A stretch of 64,000 bases of DNA from Citrobacter werkmanii NBRC 105721 (GTDB lineage: Bacteria; Pseudomonadota; Gammaproteobacteria; Enterobacterales; Enterobacteriaceae), in the NCBI GenBank assembly GCA_000759755.1, contig BBMW01000009.1:372001-436000 (forward strand). Reading direction: 5' to 3'. A program made the translations under genes and the position numbers. Shown here piece by piece: positions 27,312 to 38,800 of this stretch (its first letter is position 1; each line of letters begins with the position of its first letter). The notes below the pieces were generated by a model, which was not told where the DNA came from, did not search any database, and was given only the letters and a program-made list of their open reading frames with translations.

Positions 27312-28487
27312 ATGAATAAGATCATCAAACGACTGGAAATCGTCAAAAGCGCTATTGAACTGGAAGATGAGGAGATTATTTTCCAGCAGGTGGCGCATCT
27401 GAAAAATGAGCCTTTGTCAGTCGTGCCAGACACCATCGTGCAGGCGATCGAAGCCCGGCGCTTTAGCGATGCTCTGCGTGAAATCACGGCCTGGCTGCAA
27501 TCTCAGCGAGCGGTCTCTACGTGGCGGGATCCTGCGATTGCGGCGAGTAAACTCGAACTGAAAGCGCTTGAAGCACAATTGCGTGACCTGATTGATAAGC
27601 GCAACACGCGCATTCAAATCCTCGATGATTTCAACGATCTATACCATCTTCGTCTTGGGCCGTTGATGAGCCGCATCCTTGAGCTGCGTAAGCAACTGGC
27701 CGCCAGCGCGCAACGTAAGCAGGAAGCGGAGCGAAAACGCCGGGAAAAAGACTATCAATCCTGTCAGCACTATATTTCCCAGGCCGTTGAGCAGTTGGCC
27801 AGACTCAAGCAGCAATGGATGAACCAGCACTCAGATTCGCGCGAATCTGTCGAAACCCGGCAACGCATTCAGCAACAAACGGAGCTGATCACCGCCCTGC
27901 TGGCGGAGATTCGTGAGCTGGAAAACGACTTTTCTCGCCAGGACGACAGCGCGACTCGCCAGGCACAAGAAGAGGCCAGTCATGAATATGATGAATATCA
28001 GGAGCAGCAGCAGGACGCACAGCATCGTTTTACTCGCGACCAACGACTTTCTGCCGATGAGCGTAACGAGCTAAAACGCCTGTGGCGGCAGGCCAGTCGT
28101 CTTTGCCACCCGGACGTGGTGGCGGATGATCTGAAAGAGAAAGCGCATCAGATGATGGTGCAGCTTAACCAGGCGCGCCAAAATGCCGACCTTGCCGCCG
28201 TACGGGCGTTACTGACCCAGTTACAAAGTGGTCTCGAACCGATGATGGCGAGTGACCGATTGAACGATCTGCAGCATTTACGCAGCAAAATACAGCAGCT
28301 CAGAGAACAAATTAACGCACTGCTGAAAGAGATTACCGAACTAGAGGCGGAAAACGCCTGGCGCCTTGCTTCCTCCGTGACCGATAAAGAGGCTTACTTC
28401 TCTGACCAGCAACGGGCGCTGACGGAAATCCGCAACTCGCTGGAACAACAGGTGCAACAGGTCGAGCAGGAGCTGTTAGCGGGCTGA
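27312..28487 (+). CDS. J-domain protein with long coiled coils
   Basis: 391-residue soluble protein. The J-domain hallmark HPD is at residues 266-268, inside RLWRQASRLCHPDVVADD with the following AHQMMVQLNQARQ helix, so it should stimulate an Hsp70 ATPase. It is unusual in having the J-domain in the C-terminal half, flanked by Gln/Glu/Arg-rich coiled coils (about 80-240 and 315-390), and no zinc-finger or G/F region. Client and partner unknown. No K-12 counterpart sits at this position. It is divergent from pheP and at the edge of the accessory block. Confidence 0.82.
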   Translation: MNKIIKRLEIVKSAIELEDEEIIFQQVAHLKNEPLSVVPDTIVQAIEARRFSDALREITAWLQSQRAVSTWRDPAIAASKLELKALEAQLRDLIDKRNTRIQILDDFNDLYHLRLGPLMSRILELRKQLAASAQRKQEAERKRREKDYQSCQHYISQAVEQLARLKQQWMNQHSDSRESVETRQRIQQQTELITALLAEIRELENDFSRQDDSATRQAQEEASHEYDEYQEQQQDAQHRFTRDQRLSADERNELKRLWRQASRLCHPDVVADDLKEKAHQMMVQLNQARQNADLAAVRALLTQLQSGLEPMMASDRLNDLQHLRSKIQQLREQINALLKEITELEAENAWRLASSVTDKEAYFSDQQRALTEIRNSLEQQVQQVEQELLAG

Positions 28488-29104
28488 GCGCTAGCAGCGA
28501 AGTAAGCAGATAAAATGACAACGGCAAGCAACATGCTCAAATAAAGCACAAAAAGACCAACTCAGAATAAAAAACTATGAATGTTTATTTAATTGGCTAA
28601 ATAGTCTTAAATTCAAACATTTTTAGATGCTTAATGTAAATTTGGCGATATTTCCATCTTCAATGTTCCCACCCGTCCCTTCTTCCTAATCTTAATTAAG
28701 AATTCTCCTACCCACCAACCAGCCCATCATCACAAGCTGGCATTCCTTTGAAATATAATCATTTTTAAATAAATCGCCGTCAATAAGCCCAGGAATATCC
28801 TGCCTTTATGGAAAAGGTTGGCCCATTCTTATGGTGATCCATAAGCGAAATCTATCAATCATCTGCTCAGAGGTGATATAAACGATTTATCTTAAATTTT
28901 AACAAAGTGTAATATCTACTTTCAGAATAGTTAATGCTTCAAATAAATACAGAAAATATCTGTTGAATTGGCAATAAATAAGGATGCGTTCAAACCAAAG
29001 AACGTTATACGAGATTTAATTAACATTCCACGCGTCGCAAGAAACTCTTTTTTCAGCCAGAAAAAAGAGGCGACCGCTTGCATTAAAATTTCAAGGAGAT
29101 CGTA
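28488..29104. other. 617-bp AT-rich non-coding region with a structured leader
   Basis: No open reading frame is supported here. The region is strongly AT-rich, unlike the genes on its left, which suggests silencing by H-NS-type proteins. Near its right end an imperfect hairpin covers 29034-29074: an outer GTCGC/GCGAC stem and an inner 10-bp stem CTCTTTTTTC (29045-29054) with GAAAAAAGAG (29060-29069). It would lie in the 5' leader of the LuxR-type gene, about 30 nt before its ATG, with AAGGAG downstream of it. A regulatory role is inferred. Confidence 0.6.
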
Positions 29105-29683
29105 ATGTCTAAGGCTATTTTTTTGGGTGACTCACTTTATCCCTGGCTAGGCATGCGAGAAATTCTACGTGGCTCATACTTATATATTGATATCACGTAC
29201 CACTCCTCTCAGACGTTTTCAGCAGTCAAATTTCTGCCAGATGATACAGATTACATCATTATTAATCCTGACAAATCAGATTTTTTAAAATATGCCAGGA
29301 TTATCCGCAGCATGGCTATCCGCCCTGCCACAAAGATTATTGTTTTGGCAGATGAAGCCACCTTTTCTCTTTTTCAAACCGTTTGCGGGAAGAATATGCA
29401 ATTACTCGATCAAGATGCCAGTCTTGATCGGCTGCTGCATGCCGTTACACGTATCATACAGAATAAAAAACAAAATAATATCAAAGCACTGCACACAAAA
29501 ATCACCGCAAACGAATTCAATGTGATGATGATGCTTGCCCGGGGTTGGTCACTGGCACAAATCGCCGGGGCATCACAAAAAAGTGAAAAAACCATCGGGG
29601 CGTACAAAAGCAACATTGCCAGAAAGCTCGGTAAAAATAACACCCGGCTCAAGTACACCATTTCCCACTATAGCCAGCCATAA
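29105..29683 (+). CDS. LuxR/FixJ-type transcriptional regulator upstream of the giant autotransporter
   Basis: 192-residue protein. The C-terminal LuxR-type helix-turn-helix is at about residues 132-185 (ITANEFNVMMMLARGWSLAQIAG, then KSEKTIGAYKSNIARKLG). The N-terminal part has no known sensor motif and may be a degenerate receiver-like fold. It has a strong ribosome site (AAGGAG, 6 nt). It reads toward the autotransporter 195 bp downstream and so is probably its activator; this is inference from position. It has the same size and layout as the LuxR-type gene at 40173-40760. AT-rich, as expected of acquired DNA. Confidence 0.83.
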   Translation: MSKAIFLGDSLYPWLGMREILRGSYLYIDITYHSSQTFSAVKFLPDDTDYIIINPDKSDFLKYARIIRSMAIRPATKIIVLADEATFSLFQTVCGKNMQLLDQDASLDRLLHAVTRIIQNKKQNNIKALHTKITANEFNVMMMLARGWSLAQIAGASQKSEKTIGAYKSNIARKLGKNNTRLKYTISHYSQP

Positions 29684-29878
29684 CTGACTTATTTAAGGAC
29701 AATTATCACGGTTATTATTTAAAGCTGTCCTTTCGGCTCATTTTTTAATTCCGCATAGCTCGGAAGGGAACCCTATTTCCCAAAATCACCATACCGGGTA
29801 ACGCGTCCGCGGGCCAACCATAGCCAACAACTCAACGTATTAACACATACATAACAGGAATGTAGACGAGGGTTATAT

Positions 29879-32800
29879 ATGAACAAAGTTTACAGCATTA
29901 TTTGGAACGCGGCGCTCGGTATCTGGGTGGTCGTTTCTGAATTAACTAAAGGTAAGAAAAAAAGCAGCTCGCGTAAAACTGTCGCCGTACTGGCGGCTGG
30001 CGCATTAAGCGGAGCGTCGATGATGGCCTCGGCTGATCCGATTATTGATACCGGCGATCATAATATTTCTACTGACTACCAGCGAGGAATTTCCGCTGGC
30101 GTTTATGAGGGAATTCATAACTACGGCTTCTTATATGAAGATAATACCACTGGTCAGGCGCTCAATATCAGCGGCGCGATCCCGACGATTACCCCAGGCC
30201 AAAGCGGCGTTGTTGAGTCAACGACTATCCGTGAGCTGCTGCAAACCGGCAAAATCACGCTTAAGGCTACCAGCCCTGACCAGAGCGTAAAAACAATCTC
30301 CACGGAGGAAGAGCTGGCAGAATACCTGACTCATACCCAATCAGCGAAACCTTCGCAAAGCACGGATTTTGATATTTTTGATCCGGCGCTTCCTGGAGAA
30401 CCAAATACCATTAAAGTTTTTGATACCAGCGCGTTAGCCGGGTTTATCACTGAGTCACAAATCGGCGATGCTGTTTTAAATACGTATGATCCGCAACAAA
30501 CGCAAATCTATAAGCAATTTGGCATCGCGTTGGCAACCAATGGCGCCACGGCCAACCTGAATATTGGCAACGATACGCTTCATGTGCGTGACAAAGCCAA
30601 TACCATCGAATTACTGGCTAAAGATTCCTCGCTGCTGGAAGCGCAAGGCGCCAACAGCCAGGTGAACTGGCAATCCGATAACTACATCAAATTTAACGCC
30701 GCCCCCGTTATTCCGACCAAAACGTTTAACGGTTCCAGGACAACCTCCGTATTTGGCGGCGATGTAACGCTGATGACGTATGGCTACAACGACGCCGGCG
30801 AGGTTATCGAAACAGGTGAAAAAACGTTCTCAATTACCACGGCTGCGGAACTGGCCGAGTTCAATAGCTGGCTGTTAGGCGAAAGCGATGATGCCGCGCA
30901 AAAACCGGATGGACAAAAAGTCAGTCAGATCCAGTTGTGGCTGGATGTTGAAGACAGTCAAATCACAACCGTCTCCGCCGCGCAAGCGAAGTATGCTGAG
31001 CTGATTGATGACTTACTGACTTCAGGTAAGTCATCTGATGTTATCTCCTGGGATTACGACGTCTGGACCGATGGCGAGTCGCATAGCAATAACACGACCG
31101 CCGATCGCGGTGAGCTGCACGCTATCTATGCCAACGGCGCAGGTACCGCCGGTACATTGAACAAAGACGCGATGATCGCCGTAGACGGCAGTATTAATGG
31201 CGTGATGAAAGCCATTGACGGCGGGATTATCACTAACCTGGGCGAACTGAACGCATTGCGTACCTCTACCGGGCAAAGCCTGGCAATTGGCATGCTGGCG
31301 AAAGATGCGACGGCGACCAACCACGGAACCATCAACTCCGGGCTGTTTATTGATAAGGACGGTAACCAAAACGTCAGCAGCTACGGTGCATTTGGCATGC
31401 AGGGGCAAGGCGCCAGCGTAATTACTAACGAAGGCACCATCAACCAGGCGATTACTACCGATAACTTCGGTACCGCTTCTGCTGCCGACCCCTGGAGTAA
31501 AGACGATCCCGAGACTTCGCTGACGCTGGCCATTGGTATGCAGCTGTCTAACGACGCGCAGGGCACGAATAACGGCGATATCAATATCGTCGACGGACGC
31601 AAAAACAAGAAGTCCTTTGGTAATGGCACCGCCTTTGGCGTGGAAGTCGCCGACAACGCCACATTTACCAACGCCAAAGATGCAACGATATACCTTGGCC
31701 GCGATGCGAATAATTCCTCCCTGGATGCCGTATTGCCAGGCGGTGCCAGCCCAAGCGCCGGTATCATGACCAAAAGCGCCAAAGAGGTGATTAACAACGG
31801 TCTCATCACCCTTGGCGTCGGCATACGTAACGCCGCCGGGATCCTGATCGGCAATGCAACAGGTAATGTGCTGAATACCGGCACTATCACAATCAATGGC
31901 GATGATCGTGGAGGCACCAGCAAGAACTACGGCATCACTGTGCGTGACAGTGGCGCAGAGAATGGTCAGATCATTAGAAATGACGGCAAGATTAACGTTA
32001 ATGGCAACAATAACGTCGGGATCCACGTCAGCGCCAATAAGAAAAACGCCGAAGTCACCACCAGCGCTTCTGGTTCTATCGTAGTAGACGGTGACGGCGG
32101 CGTCGGTAACCGAAACTATGCTATTTGGGCGGAAGGCGGCGCCAACGGTCAGGCAACGGTCAATGTCTATTCTGGTATCACCCTGAATCAGGCCGGTAAT
32201 ATCGGCGTACACGTGCGTGATAACGCCATCGCTAACGTCGATAGTCTGAGTAGTCCGGCATTCAACAATACCGATCAGATTGGTTATTACCTGTATGGTA
32301 AAGGCGCGACCGCCAATATTGGGCAGGCGGTGATGAATGACAATGGTCAGGATCGCACCACTATTTTCCGTATCGCCAATGGCGCATTGCTGGCCGGTAA
32401 TACGACTAACCCGAAGGATCAGTCCACTTCTGACCTGAATCTGACGCTCAACGGCAACAATTCTGTTGGCGTCCTCGCCACCGGCGCAGGCAGCAGCGTA
32501 GATACCGGGGAAGCGACATTTACTGTTAAGGGCACCAACTCCGCAGCACTGCTCATCGAAGGCGGCGCCAACGGTACCATCAGTGATAAAACCACCATCA
32601 ATTTAACCGGTGAAAGCACCATTGCCGGGGTGGTGGATGGTCAGGCGCATCAGTTGAATGGCAACACGCAGGGGAATGCCACAAACACGATCCTCACCTC
32701 GAACGCGAAGATCACCTCTGAAGCCAGCGGCAACAAGGTTATCGCCTATGTGGCGAGAAATCTGGGCAACCTGCTCCTTGATACCAATTCGATTATCGAT

Positions 32801-35800
32801 CTGGCCAGCGTCGACAGCATCGGCGTTGATGTGCAACAAGGTGGGAGCTTAACCAACAACTCCTCCAGCGCCCTGCATGTCAGCAACGGCATCGGCGTAC
32901 GTGCCTCAGGCTCTAACGCGCAGATTAATAAGCTGGGCAAAATTCAGGTTGATGATGGTACTGCTGGCGTTCTGCTGACCCAGGGGGCCAGCCTGCTGAT
33001 TAACGGTAAAACTGGCGACAGCATTACCACCAATGGATCTGCTGACGGTATTCGTCTGGCCGAGGGCGCTGGCGCACTGGCCGCGCAAAGCGTGATGATT
33101 CGCGCTGAGGGTACTGGTGCCGGCATTCAAAACGATGCCAACAACACCAATATCACGCTGCGTGATGTCACCATCGATTCCAACGATGGTCCGGGGATCC
33201 GCACCAGAGTCGCGCTGACCATGAACGATGGACTGAACAACATCCTCAACGTCAACGGGAAAGGTACCGGTTTCGCCTTTGAGCAACGCAATGGCGACGC
33301 GGTGACGGGCGATCTGAAAATCGGCAAAGGCTATACCGTTGAGGTGCTAAACAGCGAAGGCAGCGGTATCCGCGCCAACACGGATGGCCGGGTCACGACC
33401 AGTGCCGATATCAACGTACATGACAGCGCGGGCGGTTCTGCGATCATCGCGAAAAACGTCAACGCATTGACCAACAGCGGGAAGATTATTTCTGCCAGCA
33501 CGACTTCACCAGTGATTGACGCCAGCGGCGACAGCAATAAAAAAATCACCAATACCGGCACCCTTCAGGCCATTAACGACACGGCCGTAGCAATTCAGTC
33601 TGGTAAAGGCAATGACACCATAGATATCAGCGGCGGTGTCACCAGCGGCGTAATCAATACCGGCGAAGGCAGGGACACCTTCAACTGGCGCAGCGGTTCC
33701 TATGCGGGCGAAGTGAATTTCTCCGGCACTGGCGGCAACAATAAAGCCAACATCGGCAATGTAATACTGGATAAAACACGTCACATCACTACCGCTGCGG
33801 GTACGGGCAATGCCCTCACCTTCACCAATACGAAAGATGCGAAGATTGGCACGCTTGCCAGCGACAACCTGAATACCGGCACCAACATTGGCTCCGGCTG
33901 GGATTCACTGACCATCAGCGGATCAAACGCGGATGTCCGCGTCGTTGAAAACCTGAGTCTGGCGAGTAAAACCATTGCCGTAAATAATGGCGCAACGCTG
34001 CGCACCGGCGATCACGTTGAGCCGACCAGTACTGCCGCCAGCATTGGCGATTACGATGTGACGACCCAGGGCGCAGGCAGTCGGGTTATCTTCGACACCC
34101 AGGGAGATGCGTCAGCGGCGCAGATCTATCGTGGCATCATCAGCGGCGACGGGAAATTTGAACGTGCGGCGGGCGGCACCACGGTGTTTACCGCCAACAA
34201 CACCTACACCGGCTCTACCACCATTGATCAAACCGGTACGCTGCAGTTGGGTAACGGCGGAAATGCAGGCGAAGTCAGCGCCGTGTCTGACATCATCGAC
34301 AACGGCGTGCTGGCGATCAACCGCGCCAACAACGTCCTGCTCAACGGGGTGATTTCGGGCATCGGCGCGCTGCAACAAATCGGCGGCGGCATTACCCGCC
34401 TGAACGGCAATAACACCTATACCGGCGACACCACCGTCACCAACGGTACACTGCTGGTGAATGGCGATCAAAGCGCGGCGCGCGGCGCAACTACCGTCAG
34501 CGGCACCTCCACACTTGGCGGGAATGGCATTATCGGCGGCAATGTATTGATGAACGATGCCACCACCCTCAGCGCGGGTGATGGCGGTGCAGGTACGCTC
34601 ACCATTAACGGTAATCTGCAGCTTGGCAGCAAAACGACCTCCGCTTTCGAACTAGGCAACGCTTATACGCCAGGCGGTGCGTTAAACGATCTGGTCAACG
34701 TCGCAGGCGATCTGCAACTTGACGGAACCCTGGATGTTACCACTTCACAGGGCGGTAACTTCGGACCGGGCGTATATCGTATCTATAACTACGGCGGCAC
34801 GCTGAATAACCAGACGCTGGAGCTGGGCGCAATACCAGACAGCCAGGATAAAAGTAATATTTTTGTCCAGACCTCTATCGACAAACAGGTCAACCTGGTG
34901 AATGCCAACGGCGTTACCCTGCAGTTCTGGGACGGCGCAACCGTCAATCAGAGCCATGGCGCGTCGGGAATTGAAGGCAACAGCAAAATTGACGGCGGCG
35001 ATGGCAAATGGATGGCGATCGGTAGCCAGGGCGATAACAACTGGACCACGGCAACCGGTGAAGGTAATGCTCCCTGGGCGCAAAAATCCTTTGCCGTCTT
35101 CACCACCAAAGGCGGAACCGTTACCGTGGATAACGCCGCGGGCGAAGTTAATTTCTCCGGGGCACAGTTTGACGCCGATGGCTATGTGGTTAAAGGTGAT
35201 GCACTTAACGCGTATGCCACCACAGAAAACGCGACCCATGCAGGCCAGACGCCAGGCACCGGTGAACTGCTGCTGCGCGTTGGTGCCGGTGGCGCGGGTC
35301 AAAACTATACCGCGGCCATTGAGTCCGTGATCCGCGAAGCCAGCACGACTGACAAACTGACGCTGGTGAAAACCGACCTTGGTCGTCTGATCCTCAGCGG
35401 TGATAACGAGTATCGCGGCGGCACGCGCATTGATGGCGGTACGTTGCAGATTTCCTCTGACAGCAACCTCGGCCAAAGCGGAACCGATCTGGTTATTAAC
35501 AACGGCTCCACCCTGCAGATGGGCGCAGACCTGACCAGCAATCGCACTATTGAGCTGGGAGCGAGTGATAACGCGGCGGTGTTTGACCTCAATTCGCACC
35601 ACTTCACGCCAGCCGGTGAGATTACCGGCGACGGTAAACTGAAAGTCACCAGCAGCTCAAGCGATGCGGGCAGCACCTTGTCACTCGATCGCGCCAACAG
35701 CTACAAAGGCGATACCGAAATTGCCGGGACGGGTAATGCCAACAATGTCACGGTCAACGTCAGCAAAACCGGAGCCTTTGGTAGCAATGAAAGCAGCACC

Positions 35801-38800
35801 GTGAACGTCAATAAGGGGGCGACGCTCAATGTCAGCGGGACAGATACCAGTCTGCAATCCCTGACCATGAACATCGCCGACAGCCTGTTAACGCTGGCGG
35901 ATAACGTCACCGCCGCAAGCGCCAAACTGAACCTGACGGGCGCAGCAAAAGCGCTGTTAACCGACAACGCCACTGCAGGCAACGCGACGGTTAACGTGGC
36001 AAAAGACAGTACGTTGGCTCTGGAAGATAATGCCAGCGGCGGCAATGCCAGCGTGAACAATAGTGGACTGATGACCTTTGCCGACCAGGCGATGGCTGAA
36101 AATACCGTCGTTAAGAACCTGGCGGGCGGTAAGGTCGATATCAGCGCGGTCGACAGCGCAACGTCTATCGGCTCGTTGTCCGGCGCGGGGAATGTCGAAC
36201 TGGGCAATAAAACATTGTCGCTGGGGAATCTGCATCTTGATGACACCATCAGCGGCATTATCAGCGGTAACGACGGCAGCCTGGTGAAAATCGGTGACGG
36301 TACGTTAACGCTGACAGGCGATAACACTTACACCGGTACCACGGACGTCAATAAAGGCGTGCTGCTGGTCAACGGCAACCAGTCCGCCGCGACCGGTCAG
36401 GTAACGGTTAAATCCGGCGCGACGCTCGGCGGTAACGGTATTATCGGCGGCGCGGTTGACGTGCTGGACGACGCTCATATTACAGCTGGTGCTGCCATCA
36501 ACAGCGTGGGTAAACTGACCACCGGTTCACTGACGCTGAGTGATAACGCCCAACTGGATTACCAGTTTGGTCAGGCTTATACCCCAGGCGGGGCCTTCAA
36601 CGACCTGATTGATGTGAATGGCGACTTGACGCTCGACGGTAAGCTCAATATCGAGACATCTCCGGGCGGCAGCTTTGACGTGGGCGTTTACCGCGTCATC
36701 AACTACACCGGCACCTTGACCAACAATGTGATGGACATTGCCAACGCGCCGGAAGCCGCAGACAGCCTGTACGTGCAAACCTCGGTTAACAACCAGGTTA
36801 ACCTGGTCAACCATGCCGGACTGACGCTGCGCTTCTGGGACGGCACCGGCGGTGAGAATGGCGAGCTGAAAAACAACGGCGTCATCAACGGCGGCGACGG
36901 TATCTGGCAATCCAGCCAGGGTAACGACAACTGGACCACGGATGAATCAACGCCAGAAGGCGCGCTGAACGCACCGTTTACCGATGCCGCCTTCGCTGTC
37001 TTCCAGGGTGAAGCTGGCAACGTCACCGTCGATAACAGCAAAGGCGACGTCATCATCAGCGGCGCACAGTTCGCCACCGATGGCTATCGCGTGGGTGGTG
37101 AGGCCATTACCACCGACAAGGCGAACACGCTGATTCGCGTCGGCGATGGCACGGTAGACGGCGCAAACTACACCGCAACTATCGACAGCGTGATCCGCGG
37201 TACCGGCGGCCTGAATAAAGGCGATCTCGGGACGCTGATCCTCACTGGCGACAACACCTACAGCGGTGGAACCACTATCACCTCAGGTACGTTGCAGGTG
37301 GCGGGTGATACCAACCTTGGCGCGCCAGAGACGGGTATTACCTTCAACGGCGGTACGCTGAAGTATGGCGAAGCATTTGATACCGCCCGTCAGGTGACGC
37401 TGGAATCCGGCGGCGGGACATTCAATACCAACGGACATAACGTTTCCCTGCTGACGGAAGTCGAAGGTAATGGTCATCTGACCAAAACCGGTAAAGGCTC
37501 CCTCACCCTGACGCTGGATAATACCTACACCGGGGGCACTACCATCGAACAAGGTGTTTTACAGTTGGGTAATGGCGGTAACATTGGCAGCATTCAGGGA
37601 GATATCGTTGATAACGGCGTACTCAAGGTTGATCGCGCGGATACCCTGGCGTTAGCGGGCAATATCAGCGGTAAAGGCCAGTTGCACCAGACCGGCAGCG
37701 GTATTACGGAACTGCAAGGTGAAAACAGCTACAGCGGCGCAACGTTAATTGCCAACGGCGTACTGCGGGCGGGTAACACCAACACCCTGAGTAGTGCGTC
37801 ACACCACTACGTTGTCGCTGACACCATGTTGAACACGCAGGGATACAACCAGACAGTCGCGGGCCTGAGCAACGGCGGTGATGTCTCGCTCATCGGCCAG
37901 CAGACTGGCACAACGTTAACCGTCAAAGGGGATTACATCGGCGAAAAAGGGACCATCAACATGGCGGCCATTCAGAATGGTAGCGGTGCAGGCATTGCCG
38001 ACCGTCTGATTATTGATGGCGGTAAAGCCAGCGGGAGTACGCTGCTGGACGTTGATGGTTCTGGCCTCGGCGCGCCGACCGTCGGTGATGGTATCGAAGT
38101 CGTTACGGCGCTCAATGGCGCAACCACCACCGCGCAAACGTCGCGTGACGCCTTCCATCTTGCCGCCGATCGTATGGCCGCGGGCGCGTTTGAGTACCAA
38201 CTGCATGCGGGCAATGCTCAGGGTCAGGGGGAAAACTGGTATCTGAGAAGCGAATATCGTCCAGAAACTATGCTGTATTCTGGCCTTGCCAGCGTTGTGC
38301 GTCAGGGCGACATCAGCCTGCTAGGTAACATGCACCAACGTATGGGCGACGAGGTTAAACCGGGTATTGACGAAGATAATCGCGCCTGGGCGAGAATGCT
38401 TGGTTACTCCGGTAAAACCAAACTGGACGATGCGGCCGGGACACAAACCAGCACCCATACCATGGGTATTCAGGTCGGCGTTGACATGTATGCTAACGAA
38501 AACTGGAAAGCCGGGATGTATACCAGCATCCTTGACATCGACAGCAACGTGAAAGGCACGAAGACAGGCAGCGACGGCAAAGGCGGTAACATCGATGACA
38601 ATGCGTTTTACGTCGGCGGTTACGCCACCTGGTTCTCGGGTAACGGGATGTATGTTGATAATGTCCTGCAGTACGGTAACCATAAATCTCGCCTGGCGGC
38701 GACCGGCAACAACGGTTCTTATACCGTCAAAGGCAACACGCTGACGGCGTCAACGGAGATGGGTAAATCGTTCCGTCTGGGTTCAAGCGCCTGGAGTCTG

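Noticed and set aside
31031-32212. 393-codon minus-strand open frame inside the autotransporter gene
   Set aside because: It is antisense to a conserved plus-strand beta-helix repeat region, has repetitive composition mirroring the sense codons, and has no ribosome site or recognisable domain.
34745-35602. 285-codon minus-strand open frame inside the autotransporter gene
   Set aside because: Shadow of the Gly/Asn/Thr-rich sense frame; other long antisense frames occur throughout this gene for the same compositional reason.
37205-37700. Possible CRISPR-like direct repeats
   Set aside because: The repeats encode autotransporter strand motifs, vary in sequence and keep the reading frame; there are no uniform spacers and no cas genes.
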